A stretch of 64,000 nucleotides of DNA from Micromonospora sp. HNM0581 (GCF_012726175.1 NZ_JAASAD010000001.1:62001-126000); one strand, 5' to 3'. Shown: positions 29,128 through 37,562, numbered from the stretch's first letter. The notes: generated by a model not told the origin, from the letters alone. Numbers and translations are program-made.

Positions 29128-30242
29128 ACAAGGCGCTGGTCATCAACAGCGGATCATCGTCGATCAAGTACCGGCTGTACGACGACGCCCGCGTTCTGGA
29201 CAAGGGCACCGTGGAACGGATCGGTGAGCCCGGCGGCGGGCCGGCCGACCACACCGGCGCGATCCGGCAGATCCTGGACGGGCTGGATCTGACCGGTCTC
29301 ACCGTCGTGGGGCACCGGGTGGTGCACGGCGGACGGCGGTTCACCGCGCCGACGCTCGTCGACGACGCCGTGCTCGCCGCCCTCACCGAACTGGTGCCGT
29401 TGGCGCCTCTGCACAATCCGGCGAACATCACCGGCATCGAGGTGGCCCGCCACGCCCTTCCCGAGGTGCCGCAGGTGGCCGTCTTCGACACCGCCTTCCA
29501 CCACACCCTGCCCGACTCCGCCGCCACCTACGCCATCGACCGTGCGGTCGCGCAGCGGTACGGAATTCGGCGGTACGGCTTCCACGGCACGTCCCACGCG
29601 TACGTGTCCCGACGCACCGCGGAACTGCTAGGCCGCCCGTACGAGAAGATCAACACGATCACGCTGCACCTGGGCAACGGCGCCAGCGCGTGTGCGGTGG
29701 CAGGCGGACGAAGTGTCGCCACCTCGATGGGCATGTCGCCACTGGAGGGCCTGGTGATGGGTACCCGCAGCGGTGACCTCGACCCGACGATCGTGTTCCA
29801 CCTGCGCCGCGAGGGCGGACTGGGCGTCGACGAGATCGACGACCTGCTCAACCACCGCAGCGGCCTGCTCGGGCTGAGCGGGGTCAACGACATGCGTGAG
29901 CTGCTCGCCCGTCGCGCGGCAGGCGACAGGGCCGCAGCGCTCGCCTTCGACGTCTACTGCCGCCGGATCACTGGTTACGTGGGGGCGTACTACGCGTTGC
30001 TCGGTCGGGTGGACGCGGTCACCTTCACCGCCGGGGTCGGCGAGCACGCGGCGCCGGTACGCGCGGCGGCGCTGGCCGGGCTGGACCGGCTCGGGATCAC
30101 CGTCGACGCCGATCGCAACGCGGACAGCGGGGACCGGCTCATCTCCGCGACGGGTGCGGAGGTCGCCGTCTGCGTCATCGGTACCGACGAGGAGCGGGAG
30201 ATCGCCCGCGCCGCCCGGGCCGTGGTCACAGACGGTAGCTGA
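29124..30242 (+). CDS. ackA: Acetate kinase
   Basis: A 372-residue ASKHA-fold kinase that makes ATP from acetyl phosphate. Family signatures are LVINSGSSSIKY at the N-terminus, GHRVVHGG, FDTAFHHTLP, YGFHGTSH, LHLGNGAS, GTRSGDLDP and FTAGVGEH. The GTG at 29124 overlaps the pta stop. Length is slightly shorter than the roughly 400 residues of E. coli AckA because the N-terminal region between NSGSSS and the VVHGG block is compact, as usual for actinobacteria. Confidence 0.96.
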   Translation: MNKALVINSGSSSIKYRLYDDARVLDKGTVERIGEPGGGPADHTGAIRQILDGLDLTGLTVVGHRVVHGGRRFTAPTLVDDAVLAALTELVPLAPLHNPANITGIEVARHALPEVPQVAVFDTAFHHTLPDSAATYAIDRAVAQRYGIRRYGFHGTSHAYVSRRTAELLGRPYEKINTITLHLGNGASACAVAGGRSVATSMGMSPLEGLVMGTRSGDLDPTIVFHLRREGGLGVDEIDDLLNHRSGLLGLSGVNDMRELLARRAAGDRAAALAFDVYCRRITGYVGAYYALLGRVDAVTFTAGVGEHAAPVRAAALAGLDRLGITVDADRNADSGDRLISATGAEVAVCVIGTDEEREIARAARAVVTDGS

Positions 30243-30392
30243 CGTCCACCTGGTGCGGCTGACCGGGTGATGGGCCTGGCGGGACGACGGCACCGACCAG
30301 CCGACTACCCGGGGGTCGGCGGGCAACGGCGTAGGCCAGCCCGGCAACCGGAGGTCGGCGGGCGCCGGCAGGTCGGTCGACGATCCGCCCGG

Positions 30393-30560
30393 TCAGCCGA
30401 AGGCGAGCCAGGTGGCAAGGGCGAGCAGCATCCCGGCGACCACGGCCGCACCGACGATGAGACTGGTACGCGACGCCACCTCCACCGCAGCGGTCTCCGG
30501 GTTGGCGAAGGCGCGGAACGCCTCGGTGTTGCCGCTCGGATCGGTGTGGTTCTCAGCCAT
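30393..30560 (-). CDS. Small single-span membrane protein
   Basis: A 55-residue protein from ATG 30560. A polar N-terminus (MAENHTDPSG) is followed by one hydrophobic segment near residues 33-53 (LIVGAAVVAGMLLAL). No ribosome-binding site is present. A TATGGT box six bases before the ATG suggests a leaderless transcript. Function is unknown; the gene is divergent from the lipoprotein hydrolase. Confidence 0.6.
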   Translation of the reverse strand: MAENHTDPSGNTEAFRAFANPETAAVEVASRTSLIVGAAVVAGMLLALATWLAFG

Positions 30561-30566
30561 GCCGGA

Positions 30567-30572
30567 ACCATA
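30567..30572 (-). promoter_or_regulatory. Candidate -10 box for the small membrane protein
   Basis: TATGGT followed by six bases and ATG, with no Shine-Dalgarno. Confidence 0.4.
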
Positions 30573-30641
30573 GCGAAGCCGATCCAGCGGCCGTGCCCGG
30601 CACGCTCGTACCCGTCGACGCCGGGCGGGCACAATCGGAGG

Positions 30642-31631
30642 ATGTCGCGTCGCGCCACCTCCGCCCTGGCCGCCACCGCCCTGCTCACGAGCCTTCTGCT
30701 CGGATGCTCCACCGACCGTGAGCCCGAGTGGACCGATGCCTCCCCTCCGCAGGCCACCGTCTCCGGTGCACCGTCGGCTTCCACGTCAGCACCGGCGATC
30801 CCCGCCGGCCGGGCCCCGGAGGGCAGCTTCGCGCTCGGCGTACGGCAGCTGAGTTTCAACCGGGACGGCGACCGACCGCTGCCGGTGACCCTCTGGTACC
30901 CGGCTGCCGGCCGGACCGGCGCGCCGCCGGTCGACGATGCCGAGGCCGCAGCCGGAAAGTTCCCCGTGGTCATGTTCAGCCACGGTCTGGGCGGACGCCC
31001 GGACGACTACGAGTCACTGTTGACCCGGTGGGCCTCGGCCGGTTTCGTGGTGGCCGCACCGACCTTCCCGAACACCTCCCGGGATGGCGACGAGAACAAC
31101 GTGCTCGACGTGCTCAACCAGCCGGCCGACGTGTCGTACGCGCTGACCCGGGTGCTCGCCCTCAACGCCCGTGAAGGTGATCCACTACGCGGCCGGTTGG
31201 CCACCGACCGGGTGGCCGCCACCGGCCACTCGGCGGGTGGGGTGACCACCATCGGGCTGTTCACCGCCGGACGCGACGACCGGCTCACCGCCGGAATCGT
31301 CTTCGCCGGCACCGCCCTCGGCGTGGGTACCGCGTTCGCCGGTGCCGCCGCACCGCAGCTGTTCGTGCACGGTCAGGCCGACGAGGTGGTGCAGTACGCC
31401 GCCGGCAGGGCCGCCTACGACAAGGTGCCGTGGCCGAAGGCGATGCTCAGCCTGCCCGACGGCGACCACGGCCGTGCCCTGCTGCGCGGTGAGGGAACCG
31501 CGCTACGGGTGGTCGCCGACACCACCACCGAGTTCCTGCGGTGGACGCTCTACGGTGACGCCGACGCGAAGACGCGCATTCCGGCCGCCGCCGCTCGCGA
31601 CGACGTCGCCGACCTCGACAACAACCTGTAG
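30642..31631 (+). CDS. Alpha/beta-hydrolase lipoprotein (PAF-acetylhydrolase/dienelactone-hydrolase-like)
   Basis: A 329-residue exported lipoprotein. The signal ends in LLLGCS near residue 21. After a Ser/Ala/Pro linker the hydrolase domain shows VTLWYPA, VVMFSHGLGG (oxyanion), ATGHSAGG (nucleophile Ser), the HGQADEVV acid region and a late GDHGRA His. This order resembles PAF acetylhydrolase and chlorophyllase-like hydrolases. GGAGG directly precedes ATG 30642. The substrate is unknown. Confidence 0.85.
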   Translation: MSRRATSALAATALLTSLLLGCSTDREPEWTDASPPQATVSGAPSASTSAPAIPAGRAPEGSFALGVRQLSFNRDGDRPLPVTLWYPAAGRTGAPPVDDAEAAAGKFPVVMFSHGLGGRPDDYESLLTRWASAGFVVAAPTFPNTSRDGDENNVLDVLNQPADVSYALTRVLALNAREGDPLRGRLATDRVAATGHSAGGVTTIGLFTAGRDDRLTAGIVFAGTALGVGTAFAGAAAPQLFVHGQADEVVQYAAGRAAYDKVPWPKAMLSLPDGDHGRALLRGEGTALRVVADTTTEFLRWTLYGDADAKTRIPAAAARDDVADLDNNL

Positions 31632-31671
31632 GGAGAGCAACGGCAACTCGTGACAGCTGGCGCACGCGACG

Positions 31672-32625
31672 TCATGCCTCGTGGTCGATGACCACCTTGC
31701 CGAAGACGGCACCGGAGTGCAGCCGGGCGAAGGCGTCGCCGACACGGCTGAACGGCACCACGCTGTCCACCACCGGTCTGACCCGCCGCTCGGCGCAGAA
31801 CGTCAACAGGGTGGCGAGTTCGTCCGGCGTACCCATCGAGGTACCCAGGATCTCCAGCTGCATGGCGAAGACCCGGCGCAGGTTCACCTTCGGCTCGTGA
31901 CCGGCAGTCGCACCGGAAACCACGATCCGGGCCCCCGGGGCGGCCGACTTCAGCGAGTGGTCGAAAGTGGCCGCACCGACCGTCTCGATCACCACGTCGA
32001 CCCGCTCGGGCAGCCGCGCGCCCGGTTCCACGGCGGTCGCGCCCAGTTCGGCGACGCGCTCACGCTTGGTGGCGTCGCGGCTGGTCGCGTACACCCGTTT
32101 GCCCATCGCGACGGCCAGGGTGACCGCCGCTGTGGCCACGCCACCCCCGGCGCCCTGGACCAGCACCGCGTCGGCGTCGGCGACCCGCCCCTTGGCGGTG
32201 AGCATCCGCCAGGCCGTCAGCCAGGCCGTCGGTAGGCACGCGGCGTCGGCCGCTGCCAACCCCGCCGGCAGCGGCAGCAGATTCGACCGGGGTACGGCGA
32301 CCCGCTCCGCCAACGTGCCGGGGAAGTGCTCGGAGAGGATGGTCATTCCGCGCGGGTCACCCGGAGTCGGTACGACGGGATAGACGACCATCTCGTTGCC
32401 GTCCGGATCCACCCCGGCCGCGTCACAGCCGAGGATCATCGGCAACTGTTCGGCACGGAGCCCGACGCCGCGTAACGACCAGAGATCGTGTTGGTTGAGC
32501 GAGCTGGCCGTGACGCGCAACGTCACCCAGTCGTCGTGGGGCAGGATCGGCTCGGGCTGCTCACCGACGGTGAGCGCCGCGAGTGGGTCGACGTCGTCGA
32601 ACCGGGAGGCGAAGGCGGCACGCAT
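31672..32625 (-). CDS. Zinc-independent MDR-family oxidoreductase (quinone reductase-like)
   Basis: A 317-residue medium-chain dehydrogenase/reductase. An N-terminal GroES-like domain ends at about residue 115; a Rossmann domain follows with the VQGAGGGVATAAV nucleotide loop. Structural zinc Cys residues are missing, pointing to the quinone oxidoreductase branch that uses NADPH. The start ATG 32625 lacks a ribosome site but has TACGGT seven bases upstream. A terminator-like palindrome lies between it and the malic enzyme gene. Confidence 0.85.
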   Translation of the reverse strand: MRAAFASRFDDVDPLAALTVGEQPEPILPHDDWVTLRVTASSLNQHDLWSLRGVGLRAEQLPMILGCDAAGVDPDGNEMVVYPVVPTPGDPRGMTILSEHFPGTLAERVAVPRSNLLPLPAGLAAADAACLPTAWLTAWRMLTAKGRVADADAVLVQGAGGGVATAAVTLAVAMGKRVYATSRDATKRERVAELGATAVEPGARLPERVDVVIETVGAATFDHSLKSAAPGARIVVSGATAGHEPKVNLRRVFAMQLEILGTSMGTPDELATLLTFCAERRVRPVVDSVVPFSRVGDAFARLHSGAVFGKVVIDHEA

Positions 32626-32632
32626 GATCCGC

Positions 32633-32638
32633 ACCGTA
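32633..32638 (-). promoter_or_regulatory. Candidate -10 box of the MDR gene
   Basis: TACGGT is seven bases before the ATG at 32625. A TTGACA lies 14 bases further upstream at the edge of the palindrome, which is too close for an ideal -35. Confidence 0.4.
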
Positions 32639-32658
32639 ACAAGCTGAGCACCTGTCAA

Positions 32659-32701
32659 GAAGGGCCCCTTCCACATACGAGACGTTCGGAAGGGGCCCTT
32701 C
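32659..32701 (-). terminator. Perfect 14-bp palindromic hairpin after the malic enzyme gene
   Basis: Arms at 32659-32672 and 32688-32701 are perfect inverted repeats (GAAGGGCCCCTTCC) separated by 15 nt. The hairpin starts nine bases after the malic enzyme stop. I recall very similar GGAAGGGGCCC palindromes scattered in Micromonospora genomes, so it may be a dispersed repeat that also serves as a terminator; that is memory, not a search. Confidence 0.7.
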
Positions 32702-32709
32702 CTTGCAGC

Positions 32710-33888
32710 TCAGGCGCGGGCCACGCCGTCACGGCGGGCGGCTTCGGCGACCGCGTCGGCTACTGCGGGCGCCACCCGAGGGTCGAGCGGCGAGGGCACG
32801 ATGGCCTCGGGCGTGAGCGTCTCGGCCACCACGGAGGCGATCGCGTCGGCTGCGGCGACCTTCATCGCATCGGTGATCCGGCTGGCTCGGGCGGCGAGCG
32901 CACCCCGGAAAACCCCCGGGAAGGCCAGTACGTTGTTGATCTGGTTCGGATGGTCACTGCGACCGGTGGCGACCACCGCGACGTGCCGGGCGGCCACCTG
33001 AGGGTCCACCTCGGGGGTGGGGTTGGCCAACGCGAACACGATGCCGTCCGGAGCCATGCCGGCGACTGCCCGTTCGGGGATCAGCCCACCGGAGACCCCG
33101 ATGAGCACGTCGGCGTCGCGCAGTGCCTCGGTGACGTCGCCCTGCCGACCGTCGGCGTTCGTCAGTTCGGCGAGTTCGACCTTCGTCTCGGTGAGGTCGG
33201 TGCGCCGCCGGGAGATGATGCCCCGGGAGTCGCAGACGACCACCCGTTCCGGGTCGACGCCGCCGGCTACCAGCATCCTGGTCACCGCGACGCCGGCCGC
33301 GCCCGCGCCACTGACGGCCACCCGCAGGTCGCCGAGTTTACGATTGAGCAGGGTCACGGCATTGCGCAGCGCGGCCAGCACGACGATCGCGGTGCCGTGC
33401 TGATCGTCGTGGAAGACGGGGATGTCCAACGCCTCGTCGAGCCGCCGTTCCACCTCGAAGCACCGGGGTGCGCTGATGTCCTCCAGGTTGATGCCGCCGA
33501 AGGACGGCGCGAGCGCGGTGACCACCGCGACGATCTCGTCGACGTCCTGGGTGTCCAGGCAGACCGGTACCGCGTCGACCCCACCGAACTGCTTGAACAG
33601 AACGGCCTTGCCCTCCATCACCGGTAGGGCGGCGCTCGGACCGATGTTGCCGAGACCGAGTACGGCTGAGCCGTCGGTGACGACCGCGACGGCACGCGAG
33701 GCCCAGGTGTACTCGTGGGCGAGGGCCGGGTCGGCGGCGATCGCCTCGCAGACCCGGGCCACACCCGGGGTGTACGCGAGGGAGAGATCGTCCCGGCTGG
33801 TCAGCGGCACGGTCGAGACGACGGCCATCTTGCCGCCCCGGTGAAGTTGGAAGACGGGATCAGCGGGGTCCACGGCGGACGAAGACAT
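32710..33888 (-). CDS. NAD(P)-dependent malic enzyme
   Basis: A 392-residue enzyme converting malate to pyruvate and CO2. The malic domain carries [11 protein letters not shown], the catalytic Lys region [12 protein letters not shown], and FHDDQHGTA; the NAD-binding domain has the GAGAAGVA loop and FALANPTPE. It is the short bacterial form without the phosphotransacetylase extension. The start is ATG 33888, with GGAG seven bases upstream. It could feed pyruvate and reducing power to the nearby pta-ackA route. Confidence 0.93.
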   Translation of the reverse strand: MSSSAVDPADPVFQLHRGGKMAVVSTVPLTSRDDLSLAYTPGVARVCEAIAADPALAHEYTWASRAVAVVTDGSAVLGLGNIGPSAALPVMEGKAVLFKQFGGVDAVPVCLDTQDVDEIVAVVTALAPSFGGINLEDISAPRCFEVERRLDEALDIPVFHDDQHGTAIVVLAALRNAVTLLNRKLGDLRVAVSGAGAAGVAVTRMLVAGGVDPERVVVCDSRGIISRRRTDLTETKVELAELTNADGRQGDVTEALRDADVLIGVSGGLIPERAVAGMAPDGIVFALANPTPEVDPQVAARHVAVVATGRSDHPNQINNVLAFPGVFRGALAARASRITDAMKVAAADAIASVVAETLTPEAIVPSPLDPRVAPAVADAVAEAARRDGVARA

Positions 33889-34023
33889 GGTGACTCCAGA
33901 AATATCGAGCAACTGGGCCGTCCGGTCGGGCGCACGGTGAGGCGAGCGAGCGGCGGCGGTGCGGGGGGTCACCCGGGCACCTCCGAGCATAGTCACGCTC
34001 CGACACCCGGTATGTGAGCGGGT

Positions 34024-34356
34024 TCATAACGGTCGGGGCGGCACCCGGCCGGGGCGGGGCCAGTACCGGGCCACCACCCGTCCCTGGACGTCGGCCACGC
34101 CGTACGTCCGGGAGTCGTCGGTGACCAGGCAGTTGTCGCCGGAGAGCCACCAGCCGCCGGCGGCTGGCCGGATCGCCCGTTTGACGACGAGCAGGTCCGG
34201 GCGGCTGCGGAAAACCGCGATCACCACGTCGCCGGGTCGGGTCGCCCGACCGCCCCGGCGAACCAGCACCGCGTCGCCGTGGCGCAGCGTGGGCGCCATG
34301 GAGGGTCCGGTGACCAGCACGGCCCACAGCGGCCACCGCAACCGGCGGGAGGGCAC
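34024..34356 (-). CDS. sodX: Nickel-superoxide dismutase maturation protease (SodX-like, S26 family)
   Basis: A small signal-peptidase-like protease that removes the SodN propeptide so that the new N-terminal His can bind nickel. The serine nucleophile is in TGPSMAPTL and the general base Lys in VVKRAI; WWLSGDN is the third conserved box. The frame is open back to 34458, but GTG 34356 has a strong GGAGG eight bases upstream and leaves an 85-bp divergent promoter space to sodN. This start gives 110 residues. Adjacency to sodN is the main evidence for the specific role. Confidence 0.88.
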   Translation of the reverse strand: MPSRRLRWPLWAVLVTGPSMAPTLRHGDAVLVRRGGRATRPGDVVIAVFRSRPDLLVVKRAIRPAAGGWWLSGDNCLVTDDSRTYGVADVQGRVVARYWPRPGRVPPRPL

Positions 34357-34441
34357 GGGTTTCACCTCCAGCGACCTCGGGGACCACCGTCCAGGAGTAA
34401 TGTCGTCTTGGATCATCGCAAACTTCCCATGGAGGATCCCG
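34357..34441. promoter_or_regulatory. Divergent sodX/sodN promoter space
   Basis: This 85-bp region contains the ribosome-binding sites of both genes (GGAGG on each strand) and a TAATGT element near 34398-34403 that could be a -10 for sodN. In Streptomyces nickel control by Nur acts on sodF and indirectly on sodN. No clear Nur palindrome is visible here. Confidence 0.4.
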
Positions 34442-34846
34442 ATGCGACTTCCACGCATCCTTACGCCCCGCGTGAGCGCCAGTGCCCACTGTGACCTGCC
34501 CTGCGGTGTCTACGACCCAGCGCAGGCCCGCATCGAGGCCGAGTCGGTCAAAATGATCTGCGAGAAGTACCAGGCCAACACCGACCCGGAGTTCCGCACC
34601 AGGGCCATCCTGATCAAGGAGCAGCGGGCCGAACTGGTCAAGCACCACCTCTGGGTGCTGTGGACCGACTACTTCAAGCCCCCGCACTTCGAGAAGTACC
34701 CGAACCTGCACCAGCTGTTCAACGAGGCCACCAAGCTGGCTGGTGCCGCCGGCGCCAAGGGTGCCACCGATCCGTCCAAGGCGGACGAGCTGCTGCAGAA
34801 GATCGACGAGATCTCCAAGATCTTCTGGGAGACCAAGCAGGCGTGA
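34442..34846 (+). CDS. sodN: Nickel-containing superoxide dismutase precursor
   Basis: A 134-residue precursor. The 15-residue leader is followed by HCDLPCGVYD, the nickel hook: mature His1, Cys2 and Cys6 ligands correspond to residues 16, 17 and 21. The rest is the four-helix bundle of hexameric NiSOD, with EQRAELVKHHLWVLW and the terminal ISKIFWETK. The mature length is 119 residues, close to the 117 of Streptomyces NiSOD. ATG 34442 has GGAGG upstream. It is paired divergently with its maturation protease. Confidence 0.97.
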   Translation: MRLPRILTPRVSASAHCDLPCGVYDPAQARIEAESVKMICEKYQANTDPEFRTRAILIKEQRAELVKHHLWVLWTDYFKPPHFEKYPNLHQLFNEATKLAGAAGAKGATDPSKADELLQKIDEISKIFWETKQA

Positions 34847-34880
34847 GGTCACCCGGGTACGGCACCTGAGACTGGTTGGT

Positions 34881-34928
34881 CGCGTCGGCGGTCGACGTCC
34901 CGTTGTGGCGGCGTCGACCGCCGACGCG
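34881..34928 (+). terminator. Long hairpin after sodN
   Basis: A perfect 17-bp stem (34881-34897 with 34912-34928) closes on a 14-nt loop and begins 35 nt after the sodN stop. It is likely the sodN terminator. Confidence 0.75.
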
Positions 34929-35056
34929 TCCGCCCGGTGCCACAGCACGGACGGTCCGGTCCGGTACGGTCCACCCGTGCCGCCCGGCACCACACTTGCC
35001 GCCATCAACCATCCGGCGGTCCGAGCGGGTAGAGTCCCCGACCGGGGGGATGAGTG

Positions 35057-35464
35057 GTGACTCAACTGACCGGCCAACCGATGACCGATGACGACATCGT
35101 GCACCTCACTGTGCCCGCGGACGGCGGCTACCTGAGTGTGCTCCGTACCGCCACCGCAGGCCTCGCGGCCCGCCTCCAGTTCGCTCTGGACGAGATCGAG
35201 GATCTGCGCATCGCAGTCGACGAGGCGTGCGCCATGCTGCTCGCCATCGCTGCGGCCGGCGCCGAGCTGGACTGCCGCTTCGCGGTAACCGAGGACGCAC
35301 TGACCGTCGAGGTGACCGTGCCGACGATGCCAGGTGCCCGGCTGCCAGCGGAATCGTCGTTCGCGTGGAAGGTGCTCACCGCGCTCACCACGTCGGCGGG
35401 GGCGCGAGCAACCGACGGCCTGGCGACCATTTCACTTCTCACCAGGCGTGCCTCCGGTTGGTGA
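35057..35464 (+). CDS. Anti-sigma-factor-type (RsbW-like) protein with degenerate ATP site
   Basis: A 135-residue protein starting at GTG 35057 (GGGGGG seven bases upstream). It has the HATPase_c_2 layout: the N-box region reads IEDLRIAVDEACAML. The Mg-coordinating Asn of the usual ELxxN motif is Met here, and no DxGxG G box is evident. In streptomycetes similar proteins sit beside SigB/SigF-type sigma genes. No such sigma gene follows here, so this is an orphan regulator. Function is inferred from fold only. Confidence 0.7.
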   Translation: MTQLTGQPMTDDDIVHLTVPADGGYLSVLRTATAGLAARLQFALDEIEDLRIAVDEACAMLLAIAAAGAELDCRFAVTEDALTVEVTVPTMPGARLPAESSFAWKVLTALTTSAGARATDGLATISLLTRRASGW

Positions 35465-35482
35465 CCGCGGGCGTCGGTCAGC

Positions 35483-35872
35483 TCACTCGAAGCCCAGAGC
35501 GCGGGTGGTCGGCGGGCTCACCAGCAACCAGGTGACGCCGAGGCCGAGCGTGATCAGCGGTACACCGAGCCAGCCGAGCCCGCCCTGGAGCATGAACCAG
35601 CCGATCGGCAGCAGCATGAGCTGAAGCACGATGGCCGGCGCGCGGGCACCAGCCCTCCGGCGGAGCAGGGCGCGGCCCAGCACCCAGAGGGCCACCGCGG
35701 CACCGATGGCGAAGGCCGTAACCAGCAGTGCCGACGTCAGATCGGTGGCGGTGCCGGTCAGATCCGCGAAGATCAGCCAGGCGGCGACCAGCCCGACAGC
35801 GACCGCCTGGCCGCGCAGCAGCCAGACCGCCCAACGGAGCGTGACGGGGGTCGGGTCGGAGTGGATGGTCAC
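35483..35872 (-). CDS. Small integral membrane protein
   Basis: A 129-residue protein from GTG 35872 with about four membrane spans (near residues 13-32, 40-58, 75-93 and 95-112). No enzymatic motif is visible. Its position next to the lipid kinase gene resembles Rv3217c beside Rv3218 in M. tuberculosis, recalled from memory. Confidence 0.65.
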   Translation of the reverse strand: MTIHSDPTPVTLRWAVWLLRGQAVAVGLVAAWLIFADLTGTATDLTSALLVTAFAIGAAVALWVLGRALLRRRAGARAPAIVLQLMLLPIGWFMLQGGLGWLGVPLITLGLGVTWLLVSPPTTRALGFE

Positions 35873-35901
35873 GCGGTCACGATACCGATGACGGCTCGGA
35901 G

Positions 35902-35907
35902 TACAGT
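35902..35907 (+). promoter_or_regulatory. Candidate -10 box of the lipid kinase gene
   Basis: TACAGT lies eight bases before the ATG at 35916. No ribosome-binding site is present, so the transcript is probably leaderless or nearly so. Confidence 0.4.
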
Positions 35908-35915
35908 GCCGTCCC

Positions 35916-36860
35916 ATGCGGGCCGTCCTGCTAATCAATCCGAAGGCCACCACTACCAGTGAACGTGCACGCGACGTGCTCGTCCGAGCACTGCGCAGTG
36001 AGGTCGATCTTTCCGTGCGCTATACCCGCCAGCGCGGCCACGCCACCACGTTGGCCCGGGAAGCCGCCGAGGAGGGTGTCGACGCGGTGGTCACACTCGG
36101 TGGCGACGGCACGGTGAACGAGGTGGTCAACGGCTTGATGACAGCGACCACGGCAGGTGGGGCCGCACCGTCAGCCGAGCGGTTGCCGGCCCTCGCCACC
36201 GTTCCGGGCGGTTCGACGAACGTGTTCGCCCGGGCGCTCGGCCTGCCTCGGGACTGGCCGGAAGGCGCCAGCATGATCATGGAGGGACTGCGGCTCGGCC
36301 GGCGCCGCACGATCGGCCTCGGCCGGGCGGACGACCGCTACTTCACCTTTTGCGCCGGCTTCGGGCTCGACGCCTCGGTGATTCACCGGGTCGAGGAGGC
36401 CCGCCGCCGGGGTCGGGTCTCCTCGCCTTCGCTCTACTTCCGGGCCTTCTCCGCGCAGTTCCTGTTGGGTAGCGAGCGACGACACCCGGCTATTCGACTG
36501 GAGCGGCCGGGCGAGGCCACCGAGGGGGAGCTGGCCACGGTCATCGTGCAGAACACCGCCCCGTGGACGTTCGTCGGGGATCGGGAGGTCAACCCGAACC
36601 CCGCCGCGTCCTTCGATCTGGGGCTCGATGTGCTCGCCCTGCGCCAGCTTGGCGTTGCCAGCACGACACGCACCGTGACGCAGTTCTTCTCTCCCGCGTC
36701 TGATCCACGTGGTCGCAAAATTCTTCAGCTGCACGACATGCCCGAGTTCACGCTGGTCGCGGGCCGTCCGCAGGCTTTTCAGCTCGACGGGGACTACCTG
36801 GGCGAGCGGGAAAAAGTCAGATTCACAAGCGTTCCCGCCGCACTCAGAGTAATCTGTTAG
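35916..36860 (+). CDS. Diacylglycerol kinase-family lipid kinase
   Basis: A soluble or peripheral kinase of 314 residues. The N-terminus LLINPKATTTSE is the DAGK family start. The GGDGTVNEVVNGL glycine-rich motif and VPGGSTNVFARALG are the nucleotide and substrate loops, and the C-terminal half is a beta-sandwich ending in QLDGDYLG. It probably phosphorylates diacylglycerol or a related lipid for phospholipid turnover. It is adjacent to the WhiB1-like gene, as in mycobacteria. Confidence 0.92.
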   Translation: MRAVLLINPKATTTSERARDVLVRALRSEVDLSVRYTRQRGHATTLAREAAEEGVDAVVTLGGDGTVNEVVNGLMTATTAGGAAPSAERLPALATVPGGSTNVFARALGLPRDWPEGASMIMEGLRLGRRRTIGLGRADDRYFTFCAGFGLDASVIHRVEEARRRGRVSSPSLYFRAFSAQFLLGSERRHPAIRLERPGEATEGELATVIVQNTAPWTFVGDREVNPNPAASFDLGLDVLALRQLGVASTTRTVTQFFSPASDPRGRKILQLHDMPEFTLVAGRPQAFQLDGDYLGEREKVRFTSVPAALRVIC

Positions 36861-37071
36861 GTCTCCGGCCCTCACCGGGGTGAGGTGGTCGGCGACACCC
36901 CCGCGCAACTACCGCGACACCCTGGACGGATGCCGGAAATGTCGGCAATGCGCGCGGGACTGTACTATATTGATCCTCGACTGTGGTACGACGGGTAGCC
37001 GGAGAGTTCCGGAACCCGGACAAATGGGTTGTGGGCTTGCTCACCGTCCGGAGTTTTTCCGAGCGTCACCC

Positions 37072-37100
37072 TTGACATCGCGTAAGTTCGTGAAAGTATT
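37072..37100 (+). promoter_or_regulatory. Candidate sigma-70-type promoter of the WhiB1-like gene
   Basis: A perfect TTGACA (37072-37077) is followed after 17 nt by AGTATT (37095-37100), a moderate -10. Confidence 0.45.
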
Positions 37101-37104
37101 CACA
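37089..37104 (+). promoter_or_regulatory. CRP-like binding site
   Basis: CGTGAAAGTATTCACA matches TGTGA-N6-TCACA at nine of ten defined positions and contains the perfect inverted repeat GTGAA-N4-TTCAC. It overlaps the candidate -10. M. tuberculosis whiB1 is known to be controlled by CRP. Confidence 0.55.
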
Positions 37105-37304
37105 AGCAAACTTGAGTTACCGGGACATTGCCTGGAGATGCTCGACACGTGGAGCTTTTTCAGCAGGTCTCCGGAACTGACAGCCTGCTCACGCACTGCC
37201 GAAATGGCGGACGCGAACCGTCACCATCGGCAATGCGGATGCATAAAGGAAAAGCACCAACAAGCAACATCTGCCACCCATCCAGAATGAGGAGTGTTGC
37301 CGCC

Positions 37305-37562
37305 ATGGACTGGCGTCACCATGCTGTCTGCCGCGACGAGGACCCGGAGCTGTTCTTCCCGATCGGGACGTCCGGTCCGGCTCTCCTGCAGGTCGAGCAG
37401 GCCAAGGCCGTCTGCCGGCGCTGCTCTGTGACCGACCAGTGTCTGCAGTGGGCACTGGAATCCGGTCAGGACGCTGGCGTCTGGGGCGGAATGAGCGAGG
37501 AGGAGCGACGCGCCGTCAAGCGTCGCGGCGGCCTCCGGGTGCTGCGCGCTCACTCCGCCTGA
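37305..37562 (+). CDS. WhiB-family iron-sulfur transcription factor (WhiB1/WblE-like)
   Basis: An 85-residue protein. Four Cys bind a 4Fe-4S cluster: Cys9 in HAVCRDEDPELFFP, then CRRC and the Cys in TDQCLQW. The turn motif GVWGGMSEEERRA and a basic tail RAVKRRGG follow. WhiB1 of mycobacteria is an essential nitric-oxide-sensitive regulator that binds the housekeeping sigma factor. Context (lipid kinase before it, PdtaS-like kinase beyond the sulfur operon) supports WhiB1 orthology. ATGAGGAG lies about 10 nt before the ATG. Confidence 0.93.
   Translation: MDWRHHAVCRDEDPELFFPIGTSGPALLQVEQAKAVCRRCSVTDQCLQWALESGQDAGVWGGMSEEERRAVKRRGGLRVLRAHSA

Larger units (their letters stand above)
36861..37304 (+). 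promoter_or_regulatory. Long upstream region of the WhiB1-like gene
   Basis: This 444-nt gap has lower GC than its surroundings and no convincing gene. It holds a TACTAT element at 36963-36968, a TTGACA at 37072-37077 and a CRP-like palindrome at 37089-37104. If transcription begins near 37105 the 5' leader is about 200 nt long. Confidence 0.5.
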
